This document shows positions 1 to 8,908 of a DNA stretch of 64,000 nt, one piece after another (the first letter of the stretch is position 1; every line of letters starts with the position of its first letter). A program made the position numbers and the translations under genes. This DNA is from Anodontia alba. Its lineage: Eukaryota > Mollusca > Bivalvia > Lucinida > Lucinidae. Under the pieces are notes generated by a model. It did not search any database. It had not been told where the DNA came from and saw nothing but the letters and a program-made list of their open reading frames with translations. The stretch is from assembly GCA_964016985.1 (NCBI GenBank), contig OZ024826.1, positions 40,093,070 to 40,157,069 on the forward strand, in the 5' to 3' direction.

Positions 1-186
1 ATTACGAGCTGTCTCATTTGGATGTATGCTGTTTGCAATGTTTTGGTCTGCAGAGTTGAAAGAGTCAGTTGCCCGAGCAAAGAGGATTTTAGAAGACTTG
101 TAAAGAGGGAGTATTGGATGATGATTCTATGATTATTTTGTCCAATTCTTCATAAAATACCTATGCTATGGGTACTCATTAGAAGT

Positions 187-341
187 GCCTTGTTTTCTGG
201 CAAAAGAATGTGCACAATACTGGTGAACCGCTTAGAGGACTAAGCCTGCCCAGTAAATGTGTGGTAGGTAAACTGACCGTGCTCGACATGACCCCACTGG
301 GTTGACTGGGCCGTAAAACCTCAACACAAACAAACAAACAA
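187..341 (+). mobile_element. SINE-S, 3' fragment
   Basis: The 3' body of the commonest SINE here: a GCACAATACTGGT block, a CGCTTAGAGGACTAAGCCTG block and a GTTGACTGGGCCGTAAAACC block, then an A-rich CAAACAAACAAACAAA tail. The tRNA-like head is missing. Confidence 0.75.
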
Positions 342-422
342 AGTGCCTTGCCGAGGTACTTCTGATGAGTACTCATAACATAGGTTTTTATGGAGAAAAC
401 TTGTCTCAGAATTATACCAGAT

Positions 423-650
423 AACCCTTAAAGCGCCAATCACAACTATTGTCGTCTGCTTTGTTTTCTGCTGGTTACTTTAAAAGTCACTTCAGCAAAC
501 AGTGTGGACCCAGATCAGGAGCAGTCTGATCTGGGTCCACACTGTTTGCCTGTATGCAAAAATAGGTTTGAAAAGTTTGCAAGAATATTCAGCAGACGAC
601 ATAAACAGACGACATTTTCAGATGCAGGTTTTCTTGGCACTTTAAGGGTT
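423..650. mobile_element. Fold-back element with 17-bp terminal repeats
   Basis: Ends AACCCTTAAAGCGCCAA and, inverted, TTGGCACTTTAAGGGTT match at 16 of 17 positions. Inside is a near-perfect hairpin (about 497-553) with CAAACAGTGTGGACCCAGAT arms, the core also seen in families B, C and Y. Confidence 0.65.
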
Positions 651-651
651 A

Positions 652-1100
652 AGTCCTCTGTAATCATTGCTAAAATAGGTTTGTTAAAGAAAACTGTGCC
701 CAATGTAAAGAAAGAAAATATGCAACATTTTATTTGTCGTATTTATTTGGTTAGGTTTATTGGACTGAGAAAAAAATTGCTTATGTAAATGTGAATTTTG
801 TTATAGACTACTTGTAAAAGAATGTGATACTTGTGATAGCTTTATCATGTTTTCTGCAATAAAAATTAGACCTTCCATGAATGCAAATTTCATCAATTTT
901 TAAGTTATCTGCTCACAACATGACAGTGGCAGGGTATTCTCATTTCACATTTTGATTTAGGACATGCTTAAGGACTGATTATTGTGGTGACCATAACCTC
1001 ATTTTTAAGGTCATATTAATCCAGTGATTGACAAATTTTAACCAAAAGTAGTTTGTGTGCTCTCTGTCTCCTAAATAGATGATTGTATTTAGGTCAAACC
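652..1100. other. Unannotated AT-rich intronic stretch
   Basis: No coding potential, repeat or hairpin recognised. It probably lies in an intron of the GHDC-like gene, because upstream exons of that gene must lie left of the window. Confidence 0.5.
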
Positions 1101-1293
1101 CATAGCTACAGATAAGAGGGGGTATCCACATAATATTTTTCTCATTTCTCAACAAAAACATATGTTGTGGGTACTCATTAGAAGCACCTTGCTGAGGCAC
1201 TTTTAATGGGTACCCACAACATATGTTTTTGTTGAGAAATAAGAGATATCAGCATTTTTCGGATGAAAAAAGCGTCTTATCTGTTGCTATGCT
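1101..1293. mobile_element. Fold-back element, family D
   Basis: Palindrome centred near 1190. The arms contain TGTGGGTACTCATTAGAAGC and its inverse, flanked by AAAACATATGTTG and TTTCTCATTTCTC-type blocks. The outer ends resemble CATAGCTACAGATAAG and its inverse. Confidence 0.7.
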
Positions 1294-1612
1294 GAAACCC
1301 TTACATACAGTATTGGGACAGTGTAAAGAGCAGGTAAGATTAAGGTAACCTTGACCAAATTTTCTAGGCCACCACATGACTCAGAATGTAGAAGGGTGGG
1401 AACAGTGAAAACAAATTTCTAGCTCCATTTTCTTGTTCATAGTAAAAGGTAGACCCTGATCGGATGTGACATTCTTTTGACATCTTATCTGGGTGTGTAG
1501 TGTTTGCTCAAGCCTGTCAGTCCAAATACTTAGTCTAGATAAGTACATATGTATTATCATAGCTTATCAAGTGATTTAACCTCGCTGTCTCACTGATGTT
1601 TGCTTATGTCAG

Positions 1613-1758
1613 AATGGGCCAGTTTTTGAATCTGCGAGGTGAGAAGACATCAGAGTCGGCCTTCTACCAGGCACTGTGTCAGGCTGTCCAAAGTTCAGAT
1701 GTCAAACTGATTGACTACTGTTGTGCTGAGAGCATCATGGTGGATGAAAACAATAATG
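1613..1758 (+). CDS. GHDC: GH3 domain-containing protein (GHDC-like), third-last exon
   Basis: Exon of a GH3-fold (auxin-responsive GH3/JAR1-type adenylating family) protein. In animals this family is represented by GHDC, whose biochemical role is not settled. The exon follows acceptor TTATGTCAG and ends at donor G|GTAATT. It is read as one split base, 48 codons and one split base. Visible features are a GQFLNLRGEK segment, an FYQAL helix and LIDYCCAES, which fit the start of the GH3 C-terminal subdomain. The split GGT glycine codon is completed by the exon at 6367, so the frame continues. The start codon and the large N-terminal domain lie left of the window. Assignment is by remembered family pattern, without alignment. 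Confidence 0.75.
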
Positions 1759-1807
1759 GTAATTATATGAAGATCATAAAGCATAACCCGAGATGAGATG
1801 CTTTGAG

Positions 1808-1984
1808 GGGACAGGATTTTCTAGAAGGGAGATGACTCACTGCTGCTGAAAAAAAAAGTCTACTCTGAAAGGAAAGAATTTGCTTCCAAGGGGAGCAAAT
1901 TCTTTCCTTTTACAGCAGACCTTTTCTCAGAAGTGAGGCAGAACAATTTTGACAGTTTTATTCATTGGAAGTGTATTCATTCCC
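1808..1984. mobile_element. Fold-back element, family J
   Basis: Inverted arms with GAAAGGAAAGAATTTGCTCC and its complement around 1888, in a wider element whose right end reads GGAAGTGTATTCATTCCCC. It lies in the GHDC-like intron, 50 bp past the exon donor. Confidence 0.65.
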
Positions 1985-2270
1985 CTTAATTGGCTAAAAA
2001 ATAAGATAATTTTCTTATTTCTTTATGTAGACATAACTTTGTTGTGTCTGCCTATCAGAATTGCATCACCAAGCAGATTTTAAAAATGAGACTTGTGTAA
2101 TAATGTATGCAAGCCAGATTGCTGGTTGGTAGAACACTGGAAAGTTAGTCTTAAGATCTGAGGTATGTCTATGCTTCTCATCTTATGATGTTTGACACAA
2201 ATCATAACAAAATTCTTAAGTGTACTGTAAACCTCCTTGAGCTGCATTCGCTTTGATTCTCTTTTAAAAG

Positions 2271-2479
2271 TTAAAGCTCATGCTGAATAAAGTACAATGC
2301 CACACCCACTTCATATTGTCAGCAAATCAGTTTGCTTGATATAGGTTGTTGATAAAAATCCACATACTCAGTGACATACAGTGCAGATCAAGAATAGTTG
2401 GCTTCTGAAGAAGCCAACTTTTCTGGATCTACACTTTTCAAAAGCAGGGCATATCTGGATTAGCAAAAACCAGGGTTAA
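2271..2479. mobile_element. TTAA-flanked MITE, family B (diverged)
   Basis: TTAA at both ends, CATGCTGAATAAAG near the left end and a central GTTGGCTTCTGAAGAAGCCA hairpin. A diverged copy of the family seen intact at 16057. Confidence 0.65.
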
Positions 2480-2569
2480 TAAAGGAATACTGCATCAAAA
2501 CAATACAGTGCAACCACACTACAGCAGCTGTAGATAGACCAAACTGACCTTTTGATTTGACCTTTACAT

Positions 2570-2781
2570 TTAACCCTTGTCATGCTGAATATATTAAGAT
2601 GCCACACCCACTTCTAATTTTCAGGCAGTCAGATTACTTGATCCAGATTGTTCATACAAATTCACATACTTAATGGCAAACAGTGCAGATCCAGATCATC
2701 GGCTTCTTCAGAAGCACACTGATCTGGATCTACATTGTTTGCAAAAGCAGGACATATCCGGGTACAGCAGGACAAGGTTAA
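2570..2781. mobile_element. TTAA-flanked MITE, family B
   Basis: TTAA plus CCCTTGTCATGCTGAAT at the left, CAGCAGGACAAGG plus TTAA at the right. The core hairpin has CAGTGCAGATCCAGATCA arms. TTAA duplications with a CCC start suggest a piggyBac-type non-autonomous element. Confidence 0.8.
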
Positions 2782-3020
2782 CATTCATAAGGGTAAATCC
2801 ACCGTATTCTTCAAGCATGTTGGTCAGAAAATTCTGCATTTCGCGTGAAACAGCAAGTTGCTCACCTGTTTAGGTAATATCTGTTTACAGAGTAACCTAT
2901 TATTTATAAATATTATAACTAGAAGTTCAAAGACAGGTCTATTTGGTCAGACAGCCTGTAAGGAAACTACAGAACTGACTGTTGTAGGGAGGTGGCTGTT
3001 ATAGAAAGGTTTCATATATA

Positions 3021-3233
3021 TTAACCTTTTCCTCTCTTAGGGCAAATTCTGCAGATGACAAATTGATGATACTTTTCTTATTTTTTCCAGAAAACAGGTT
3101 TTGACATTTCTTGCAAATTGTCTCCATTGTAGACATTTGTATGAAATATCAAATCCTGTTTTCTGTGGAAGATAAGAAAAATATTTCAAACTGTAATCTG
3201 CTGAAAATTTCAAGCAGTATGCTCAAGTGTTAA
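3021..3233. mobile_element. TTAA-flanked MITE, family E
   Basis: TTAA at both ends. Long inverted arms contain AAAACAGGTTTTGACATTTC and its complement, with outer blocks GCAGATGACA and ATCTGCTGAAA. Confidence 0.75.
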
Positions 3234-3412
3234 AACAATAGTTTGGTGAATCAGAAATGTAGTGGTTATTGGAAGCTGACTTGTAGTGGGGTGGCTGGTG
3301 TAGAGAGGTTAAATATATATTAAAAGAGCACACTTGTGGAACAGAAAAGTGACTGTTAGAGAGTTGACTTGCAGGGAGGCAGCTGTTGTAGAATAGTAGC
3401 ATAATAACCAAA

Positions 3413-3701
3413 ATTATTATATAGCTATAATATTAAATGATTAAAATGTGCAATAAAATCCGAGGAGCTAGCATGCCACTATCACACAATATCAGCACAC
3501 TTACTCGATATTGCACACTTACTCGGATGCCTTCTCATATTACCGTTACATTACGTTAATTTTGATGACGTCCCAATGCAGTGACGTCATGCCAAAACTT
3601 GTCATGAACATTGGTAGAATTCACATTTTTGTTATTAAAACAGCATTTTAAAGGTTCGAAACACCGGGAAATGAAATAAATATTCATAGCTATATAATAA
3701 A
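3413..3701. mobile_element. TIR element of about 290 bp
   Basis: Left end TTATTATATAGCTATAATAT is matched by the inverted right end AATATTCATAGCTATATAAT, about 20 of 21 positions. Inside are two GTGACGTCAT/GATGACGTC motifs that are CRE-like. No coding sequence. Not seen elsewhere in the window. Confidence 0.55.
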
Positions 3702-3825
3702 AGGGTTATTACACTGATATTGGTGAATATTGTCCCTCGATGGGATATCTCCGGATGCTCGCAATCTTGCGTCTTTCGATATCCCAACTCAGGACAGTAT
3801 TCACCAATATCAGTGCAATAACCTT
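3701..3825. mobile_element. Fold-back palindrome
   Basis: Inverted arms: GGTTATTACACTGATATTGG at the left is matched by CCAATATCAGTGCAATAACC at the right, with GATATC in the inner arms. Directly abuts the element at 3413-3701 and the family C copy to the right. Confidence 0.6.
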
Positions 3826-4020
3826 ATAGTATTGGGACAGATAGGCCTTTGCAAATAGTGTAGACCCAGATCAGATGCCACATTCTGTGGCATCTGATCA
3901 GGGTCTACACTGTTTGCCATACATACAACAATATGTTAGACGCATCAACAGCTAGAGTAGACTATTTCAAATTTTAGGACAAGAATGGTAAGTAGATGTC
4001 TCAGTACTTATGGTAAATAC
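3821..4020. mobile_element. Fold-back element, family C
   Basis: Outer blocks AGTATTGGGACAG and TCAGTACTTATGGTAAATAC flank a hairpin with arms GTGTAGACCCAGATCAGATG and its complement. A typical copy of the most numerous hairpin family. Confidence 0.7.
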
Positions 4021-4154
4021 TATATAATAAGATAGTGTTTTGGTGTATCAGAAAAGAAGCTGTGATAAGGAAGTTATTCAAGTGGCTGTTGTTGAGGGAT
4101 GACTGTTAGTAGTGGGCCCACTGTAGTAAATCACTGCAAATGAGTCATGCCAAG

Positions 4155-4375
4155 GGAAATGGGGTCTTTGAACATGCGCAAAATGCATAGATTCAGATTC
4201 ATACCATGCATGCGTAAAGTCTCAGTTGGGAATTTGCTCTCCATTGATACATTCTACAGTATCCAATGATTCTGTTAGCAGTCAGTGAAGGTCCTGATCA
4301 GACTGTGCATCCGCACAGGCAGATCTGGGCCTTTGCTGTTCACATATACCTGGAAACATGTTTTCGCACAGTTCT
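4155..4375. mobile_element. Interspersed hairpin repeat, family Z
   Basis: Shares TACATTCTACAGTATCCAAT and a TCCTGATCAGACTGTGCATC hairpin with copies near 20015 and 45385. Confidence 0.5.
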
Positions 4376-4418
4376 GCTCATAATAAAGTAGCACTTTGGT
4401 AAATCAGAAAAGTACCTG

Positions 4419-4593
4419 TTAACTCTTTCCCCGCTAGTTGTGACTCTTGTCCCAAAGTGTTGGGCCTGATCTGGATCCAAACTGTTTGACACTCTGATGG
4501 TATTCCTGAAAGATTTTTTTGAAAAAGTTAATTTAAAAAAAAAAATCCACAGACAAAAAAGCATGCAAAATTACCCTGCATGCAAAGAGTTAA
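4419..4593. mobile_element. TTAA-flanked MITE, family Y
   Basis: TTAACTCTTTCCCC at the left, GCATGCAAAGAGTTAA at the right. Contains one arm of the core hairpin (CTGATCTGGATCCAAACTGT). Confidence 0.65.
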
Positions 4594-4856
4594 AGAGAGT
4601 TGACTTTTAGGAGGCAGATGTTGTAGAATAGTAACAATATAAATAAATAGCACTTTGGTATATCAGAAAAGAAGCAGTGAAAGGAAGGTGGCTGTTGTTG
4701 AGAGATGACCATTAGCACTGGTCCCACTGTAGTCAGTTATGCTAATGATGAATTTTGAGAGCTTGGTGAGGCAGTTTTGTTGGATACCTATAATATAGTT
4801 TAATGGAGAAATAAAAAATATTTATCAGGATACACCGTTTATGGAACGATGTTTTG

Positions 4857-5079
4857 TTAACTCTTTCCCCACTAGTGGCAACTTTTTTCATCTGCTGATA
4901 ACCTTTGCAAACAATTTGGACCCAGATCAAGCCCGACAAAACGTCGGCCTTGATCTGGATCCAAAATGTTTGAAGTTCTGATAGGATTCCTGGAAGATTT
5001 TTCAAAAAAAGTTAATTTTTAAAAAGAATCCACAGATGACAAAAAAGCATGCAAAATGTCCCAGCATGCAAAGAGTTAA
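4857..5079. mobile_element. TTAA-flanked MITE, family Y
   Basis: Same ends as the 4419 copy with TTAA at both edges. Has a complete core hairpin (TTTGGACCCAGATCAAG and its inverse). Confidence 0.7.
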
Positions 5080-5231
5080 TAGACAAGTCACATAGCTAGA
5101 GGTACAAAGAGTGTCCGAATAAATATTTTTCATATTTTTCCACAAAAAGGTACATTGTGGATACTCACTAGAAATGCCCTGATAGCAGATAATAGGTGAA
5201 TATGTTTAAACCTGACACCATAGATTGATCA

Positions 5232-5462
5232 GGGTCCAGTTGTTCAAAGCGTCGTTAGCTTAACGAGCTCGTTAAGGGTCATTTCGTTAACTGTTTTAGC
5301 GGATTCAATATACTTTTTGCTGAAGAAATGTGAGTAGCTTTTGCACTGCAAAAGCTACTCACATTTTTTCAGCAAAAAATTTCAGCATATTTGCGTATCA
5401 CTCGATTAAAATTTTAACGAATCGTTAACTAACGACATCGTTAGTTTTGAACAACTGGGCCC
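5232..5462. mobile_element. Fold-back MITE, family A
   Basis: Ends CCAGTTGTTCAAAG and TTTTGAACAACTGGGCCC. The centre is a perfect hairpin of GTGAGTAGCTTTTGCA and its complement. Nine copies of this family occur in the window. Confidence 0.85.
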
Positions 5463-5609
5463 AGGTTTTTAAGTACAGTATGATATGTATTTCTATTACT
5501 CCAAAATCACTAGACTGAGCTGAAGAAAAGAAAGAAAAAGAAGACAAACAACTTAATACTGTTTTAGTCCAAAACAAAATTGAGTATTCATTGATAAGCT
5601 GGAAATATT

Positions 5610-6095
5610 TGCAGGAATGTGCAGTATCTCAGTCGGTATTACATTAGACTTTATCTTAGGGCCATAGGTTTGAGCATCAGATTGGGTGAAATTTGCCTTT
5701 TTTTTTGTATATATTCTTTCCTGTTTCTTATATCAAACTGTCTTCAAGCATCCTAGCTACCTCATTTAGTACAGCATTAGACTCTGTGTTTGTCTCATCG
5801 TTATGGGCGGGGGTGGTGGGGTGTGGCGAAGGTGTTGTATATCTTATGTCACCGGAGCGTCCAGCTGATATTGGCTTACAGTTGGGGAACGCTTGCTATC
5901 CCTGTAGCAGGTAAGGATAGAGGGGGAATGCTTTTATTTGTTCTGTGTCTTCTCCTTCATTCCTGTTCCTCTTTCTTCCCTGTCGCTCTCTTTCATTTCC
6001 TCTACTGTCTCTTCCATCTCGTTTCTTCCTTTCTCAGGGAGACAACACAAAATGACCCACAAGGGTTGACATGTCGTTAAACACCAACACAGTCA
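5610..6095 (+). mobile_element. SINE-T
   Basis: A weak tRNA-like head (box A-like TCAGTCGGTATTAC, box B-like ATAGGTTTGAGCATC) is followed by the SINE-T body: GTCACCGGAGCGTCCAGCTG, a long pyrimidine-rich tract, and the 3' end GACATGTCGTTAAACACCAA. It lies in the GHDC-like intron. Its two open frames are by-products of the pyrimidine tract. Confidence 0.65.
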
Positions 6096-6199
6096 ATCAA
6101 ATTCATGGTTATGGGTAAACTTTGCCCTTTTTCCATATATTTTATTTCCTGTTTCTTTTATTTTATGCTGTGAAAAAACTTATCTTTTTGAAGTTTTTC

Positions 6200-6348
6200 C
6201 ATAGCTCCAGATAAGGCGCTTTTTGCTCTACCAAGAATTATTGATATTTTCTTATTTTTTCATGAAAAAACATGGTGTCTTCTACCCACAACATACATTT
6301 TTCATGGAGAAATAAGAAAAACTATCTGGATATCCCTCAAAGTTATGA
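6200..6348. mobile_element. Fold-back element, family D (diverged)
   Basis: Outer CCATAGCTCCAGATAAGGCG and inner TACCCACAACATACATTTTT, AGAAATAAGAAAA. It ends about 18 bp before the next exon. Confidence 0.6.
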
Positions 6349-6366
6349 TGTCCTGTAACATTTTAG

Positions 6367-6449
6367 GTAAGAAAGGATCCAGTGAGCCATCTTATCATGT
6401 GTTTTTGGAGCTAGAGGCTGGGGAAGAACTAAAACCAGTGAAAGTACCT
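6367..6449 (+). CDS. GHDC: GHDC-like protein, penultimate exon
   Basis: Acceptor TAACATTTTAG, donor CCT|GTAAGT. It reads as two split bases plus 27 codons, starting KKGSSEPSYHVFLELEAGEE. The YHVFLELE strand is what the GH3 family shows after the DYCCAES segment. The previous exon leaves one base and this one leaves none, so the three exons join in frame. It is an 83-bp exon wedged between a family D element that ends about 18 bp upstream and a family F element that starts 34 bp downstream. The open frame runs on past the donor, but the consensus donor and the matching phase of the exon at 7841 favour splicing here. Confidence 0.75.
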
Positions 6450-6483
6450 GTAAGTATACAGTGTTGGCTAAATTGTCAAAGTA

Positions 6484-6703
6484 CACTTCAACCTCTTTAT
6501 GACATGGTTCCTTATAACATGGTTTTGGATATATCAGGGTTCAAAGATGGATCCCAAAAATGTATAGATTATATTGAAAAATGACCATAAATGGTCATTT
6601 TTCAATATAATCTATACATTTTTGTTGGGATATAACACAGTTGTTTAACTACCATGGTTTGTGCTATGGACCCCAACAATAGTGTTATAAAGAGGTTGTG
6701 GTG
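6484..6703. mobile_element. TA-flanked fold-back MITE, family F
   Basis: TA|CACTTCAACCTCTTTAT at the left and ATAAAGAGGTTGTGGTG|TA at the right. The centre is a hairpin of TATAGATTATATTGAAAAAT and its inverse. TA duplication suggests a Tc1/mariner-pogo type relic. Confidence 0.7.
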
Positions 6704-6910
6704 TAACAATTTGCTAACAGAGCTCTAGATAAGGCACTTTCTTGTGGCACCTGCATTAGCATAGGCAACTTAGGCATTCCAATTTCCATCTGTTCATTCA
6801 TTCATTCATTCACCTATATACAGTACTTTCATCCACCCTAGTGTCCATCCTAAATGAAGTCTACAATGTTATCTACAAATTAACTTTTTGTCACACTTGC
6901 CTTAGCATGG

Positions 6911-7103
6911 GCAAGCTATCGATAGAGGGATATCCACATAATATTTTTCTTATTTCTCCGTGAAAACATATGTTGTGGGTACTCATTAGAAGCACCTCAC
7001 CAAGATGCTTCTAATGAGTACCCACAACATATATTTTTGTGGAGAAATAAAAAAGCTATCAGCATTTTTCTGATGAAAAAAGTGCCTTATCCGTTACTAT
7101 GGA
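6911..7103. mobile_element. Fold-back element, family D
   Basis: Near-perfect hairpin: GTACTCATTAGAAGCACCTC and its complement, flanked by ACATATGTTG/CAACATAT and TTATTTCTCC/GGAGAAATAA. Confidence 0.75.
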
Positions 7104-7769
7104 CTTAGGCATACTTAGGTTTCTGTCCATTTGTCCGAGTACATGTACATGTACTTATACAGCCACCCCAGTGTCTGCCCTAAAGGAAGTCTACAAACTA
7201 TGAAACTTTACACTTAGTATCACTTCACTGATTGTTTTATCTCGCTGAGCTAAACAAGGATGACAACTCTCACTCTTCTTGGGCTTGTTTTCACGTTTTA
7301 ATTCCCAGCTGCATCATAAACTTCAGTTTTTTTGTTTTTTTTATTTCCAGTAAAATTGTATCTATATATTTTCCTATTTTTTCAGGAAAACTTACTTCAT
7401 GGGTGCTCATTAGGATGGCCTTAGTGAAGCACTTCAAAAATGAGAATGAGAATGAGCTTATGTTGTCATGGAGACATTAGGGAAGTACATGTACTTGCTG
7501 GATTCTTTGCTCATCCAGAGCTCTGATTACAAAGCACCAGTATTTAGGATGTTTCTGTTTGTATACTGAGTTCAAATATGGAACTGAAGCTTTTATAGCC
7601 CCCATTGCATTACTTAACTACCCTAAGTATGTTGGCAAAGAAACTCATTATCGCATTTGTCATAAAATTTTTATAGGCAGATTTTGCTATTCGGGAGTTT
7701 TTGTCTAATATATAAGGAGCAGTTTGATCTGGGTCTGCACTGTTGCTAAGGCGTATCTGACGGAATACG

Positions 7770-7773
<4 letters not shown>

Positions 7774-7819
<46 letters not shown>
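7774..7819. repeat. (AT)n microsatellite
   Basis: About 23 AT units ending about 20 bp before the acceptor of the last GHDC-like exon. It occupies the usual branch-point region. Confidence 0.95.
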
Positions 7820-7825
<6 letters not shown>

Positions 7826-7840
7826 TGTTCTTTGTTTCAG

Positions 7841-8074
7841 CTGGATGACAAGTTACGTGCCATGTCCTATGTGTATTCTTCATTTAGACGCAAGGGCAGC
7901 ATTGGACCAATGAAAATCTACCTGGTCAAACCAGGAACATTCACAGATCTCCGAGCCTTCATGATCGAGAATACAACAGGGTCTCCAAACCAGTACAAAG
8001 TACCACGGGTGTTGAAGAAGAAGGAGGCTGTACAGTTTGTGATGGATCGAGCTGTCACATGTTTACTCCCATAA
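7841..8074 (+). CDS. GHDC: GHDC-like protein, last exon
   Basis: Acceptor TTTGTTTCAG, then 77 codons and TAA at 8072-8074. Opens LDDKLRAMSYVYSSFRRKGS. The RRKGSIGP turn, the KIYLVKPGTFTDLR strand-helix and the VPRVLKKKEAVQFV tail match the conserved end of the GH3/GHDC C-terminal subdomain (substrate-carrying domain in plant JAR1/GH3 enzymes). The phase agrees with the exon at 6367. The three exons give about 153 residues. No clear AATAAA was seen in the several hundred bases after the stop, so the 3' end is undefined. Confidence 0.8.
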   Translation: MDDKLRAMSYVYSSFRRKGSIGPMKIYLVKPGTFTDLRAFMIENTTGSPNQYKVPRVLKKKEAVQFVMDRAVTCLLP

Positions 8075-8159
8075 AACACCACTTTACTAGGCACCTTACT
8101 GAACATATCAAAAATACTGTATTGATCCTAAATATTAGAACAGATAGACTGAGCTAACA

Positions 8160-8335
8160 TAGCAGACTGGACAAGGGGCCAAAGAATGTGAGAGTTCATC
8201 AGGATCTGTGCTGCTACTCATCGAGCAGTTTTTAGATAGGCCAACAGGTAGAAAGATTAACTTGTTCAAATTTTTGGACAAATATGGTAAGGATTTAAGA
8301 TGTCCCAGTATTTAGGGTAAATTTGGTATTCAGAC
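8160..8335. mobile_element. Degenerate family C element
   Basis: Only the right part is recognisable: TTTTTGGACAAATATGGTAA and GTCCCAGTATTTAGGGTAAA. Lies in the likely 3' region of the GHDC-like gene. Confidence 0.4.
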
Positions 8336-8429
8336 AGAATTGCCTGATTGGAGTGTAGACCAAGGTCAGACAGTTCTTCTTGGAGTAATTTGATCAAGGA
8401 TCCAAAGGATCTGTTTAGGTGTATGTAAT

Positions 8430-8560
8430 TTGGATGATTTTTCTTATTTTTCCATAGAAAACATGTTGTGGGTACTCATAAGAAGCCCTTGCCAAGGTGC
8501 TGCTAATGAGTACCCACAACACATGTTTTTATGGAGAACGGGAGAAAGGTATCACAGAGT
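8430..8560. mobile_element. Fold-back element, family D
   Basis: AACATGTTGTGGGTACTCAT and inverse ATGAGTACCCACAACACATG around a short loop near 8492. Confidence 0.7.
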
Positions 8561-8889
8561 TATCAGTAAATATATCTCCTTAACAAGTCCTCTATGATGT
8601 TTGTTGTTCTATTAGCACTTTTGTGATATACCACTAGACAGTTCACTATTTATGTACTATAGAGATTAATCAACGTTGCTTGGTTATGATGAAAAATCTG
8701 TTATGATGGAACATGGCAATTCAGTTAATGCTTAGCACTCTAGGCCCAGTTGTTCAAAACTAACCAAAACTAACGATATCGTTAGTTAACATATTGTTAA
8801 AAGTTTATATAGCATATACGCTAATATTTTTGCTGAAAACGTGTGAGCAGCTTTTGCATTTGCAAAATCTACTCACTTTTGTTTTCAGC

Positions 8890-8907
8890 AAAAATACCTG
8901 TGAATTA
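8890..8907. repeat. LINE target-site duplication, left copy
   Basis: AAAAATACCTGTGAATTA, repeated after the LINE's poly(A). The A-run start fits priming by the poly(A) tail. Confidence 0.9.
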
Positions 8908-8908
8908 A

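Noticed and set aside
1..103. Open frame to TAA on + strand ending SAELKESVARAKRILEDL, with a possible acceptor near 52 or donor near 100
   Set aside because: Does not match the part of GHDC expected before the 1613 exon, and a separate gene ending here would lie inside the GHDC-like gene. Too short to support.
5693..6080. Overlapping open frames of 73 and 96 codons
   Set aside because: Produced by the pyrimidine-rich part of SINE-T; the same happens at 12512 and 15609.
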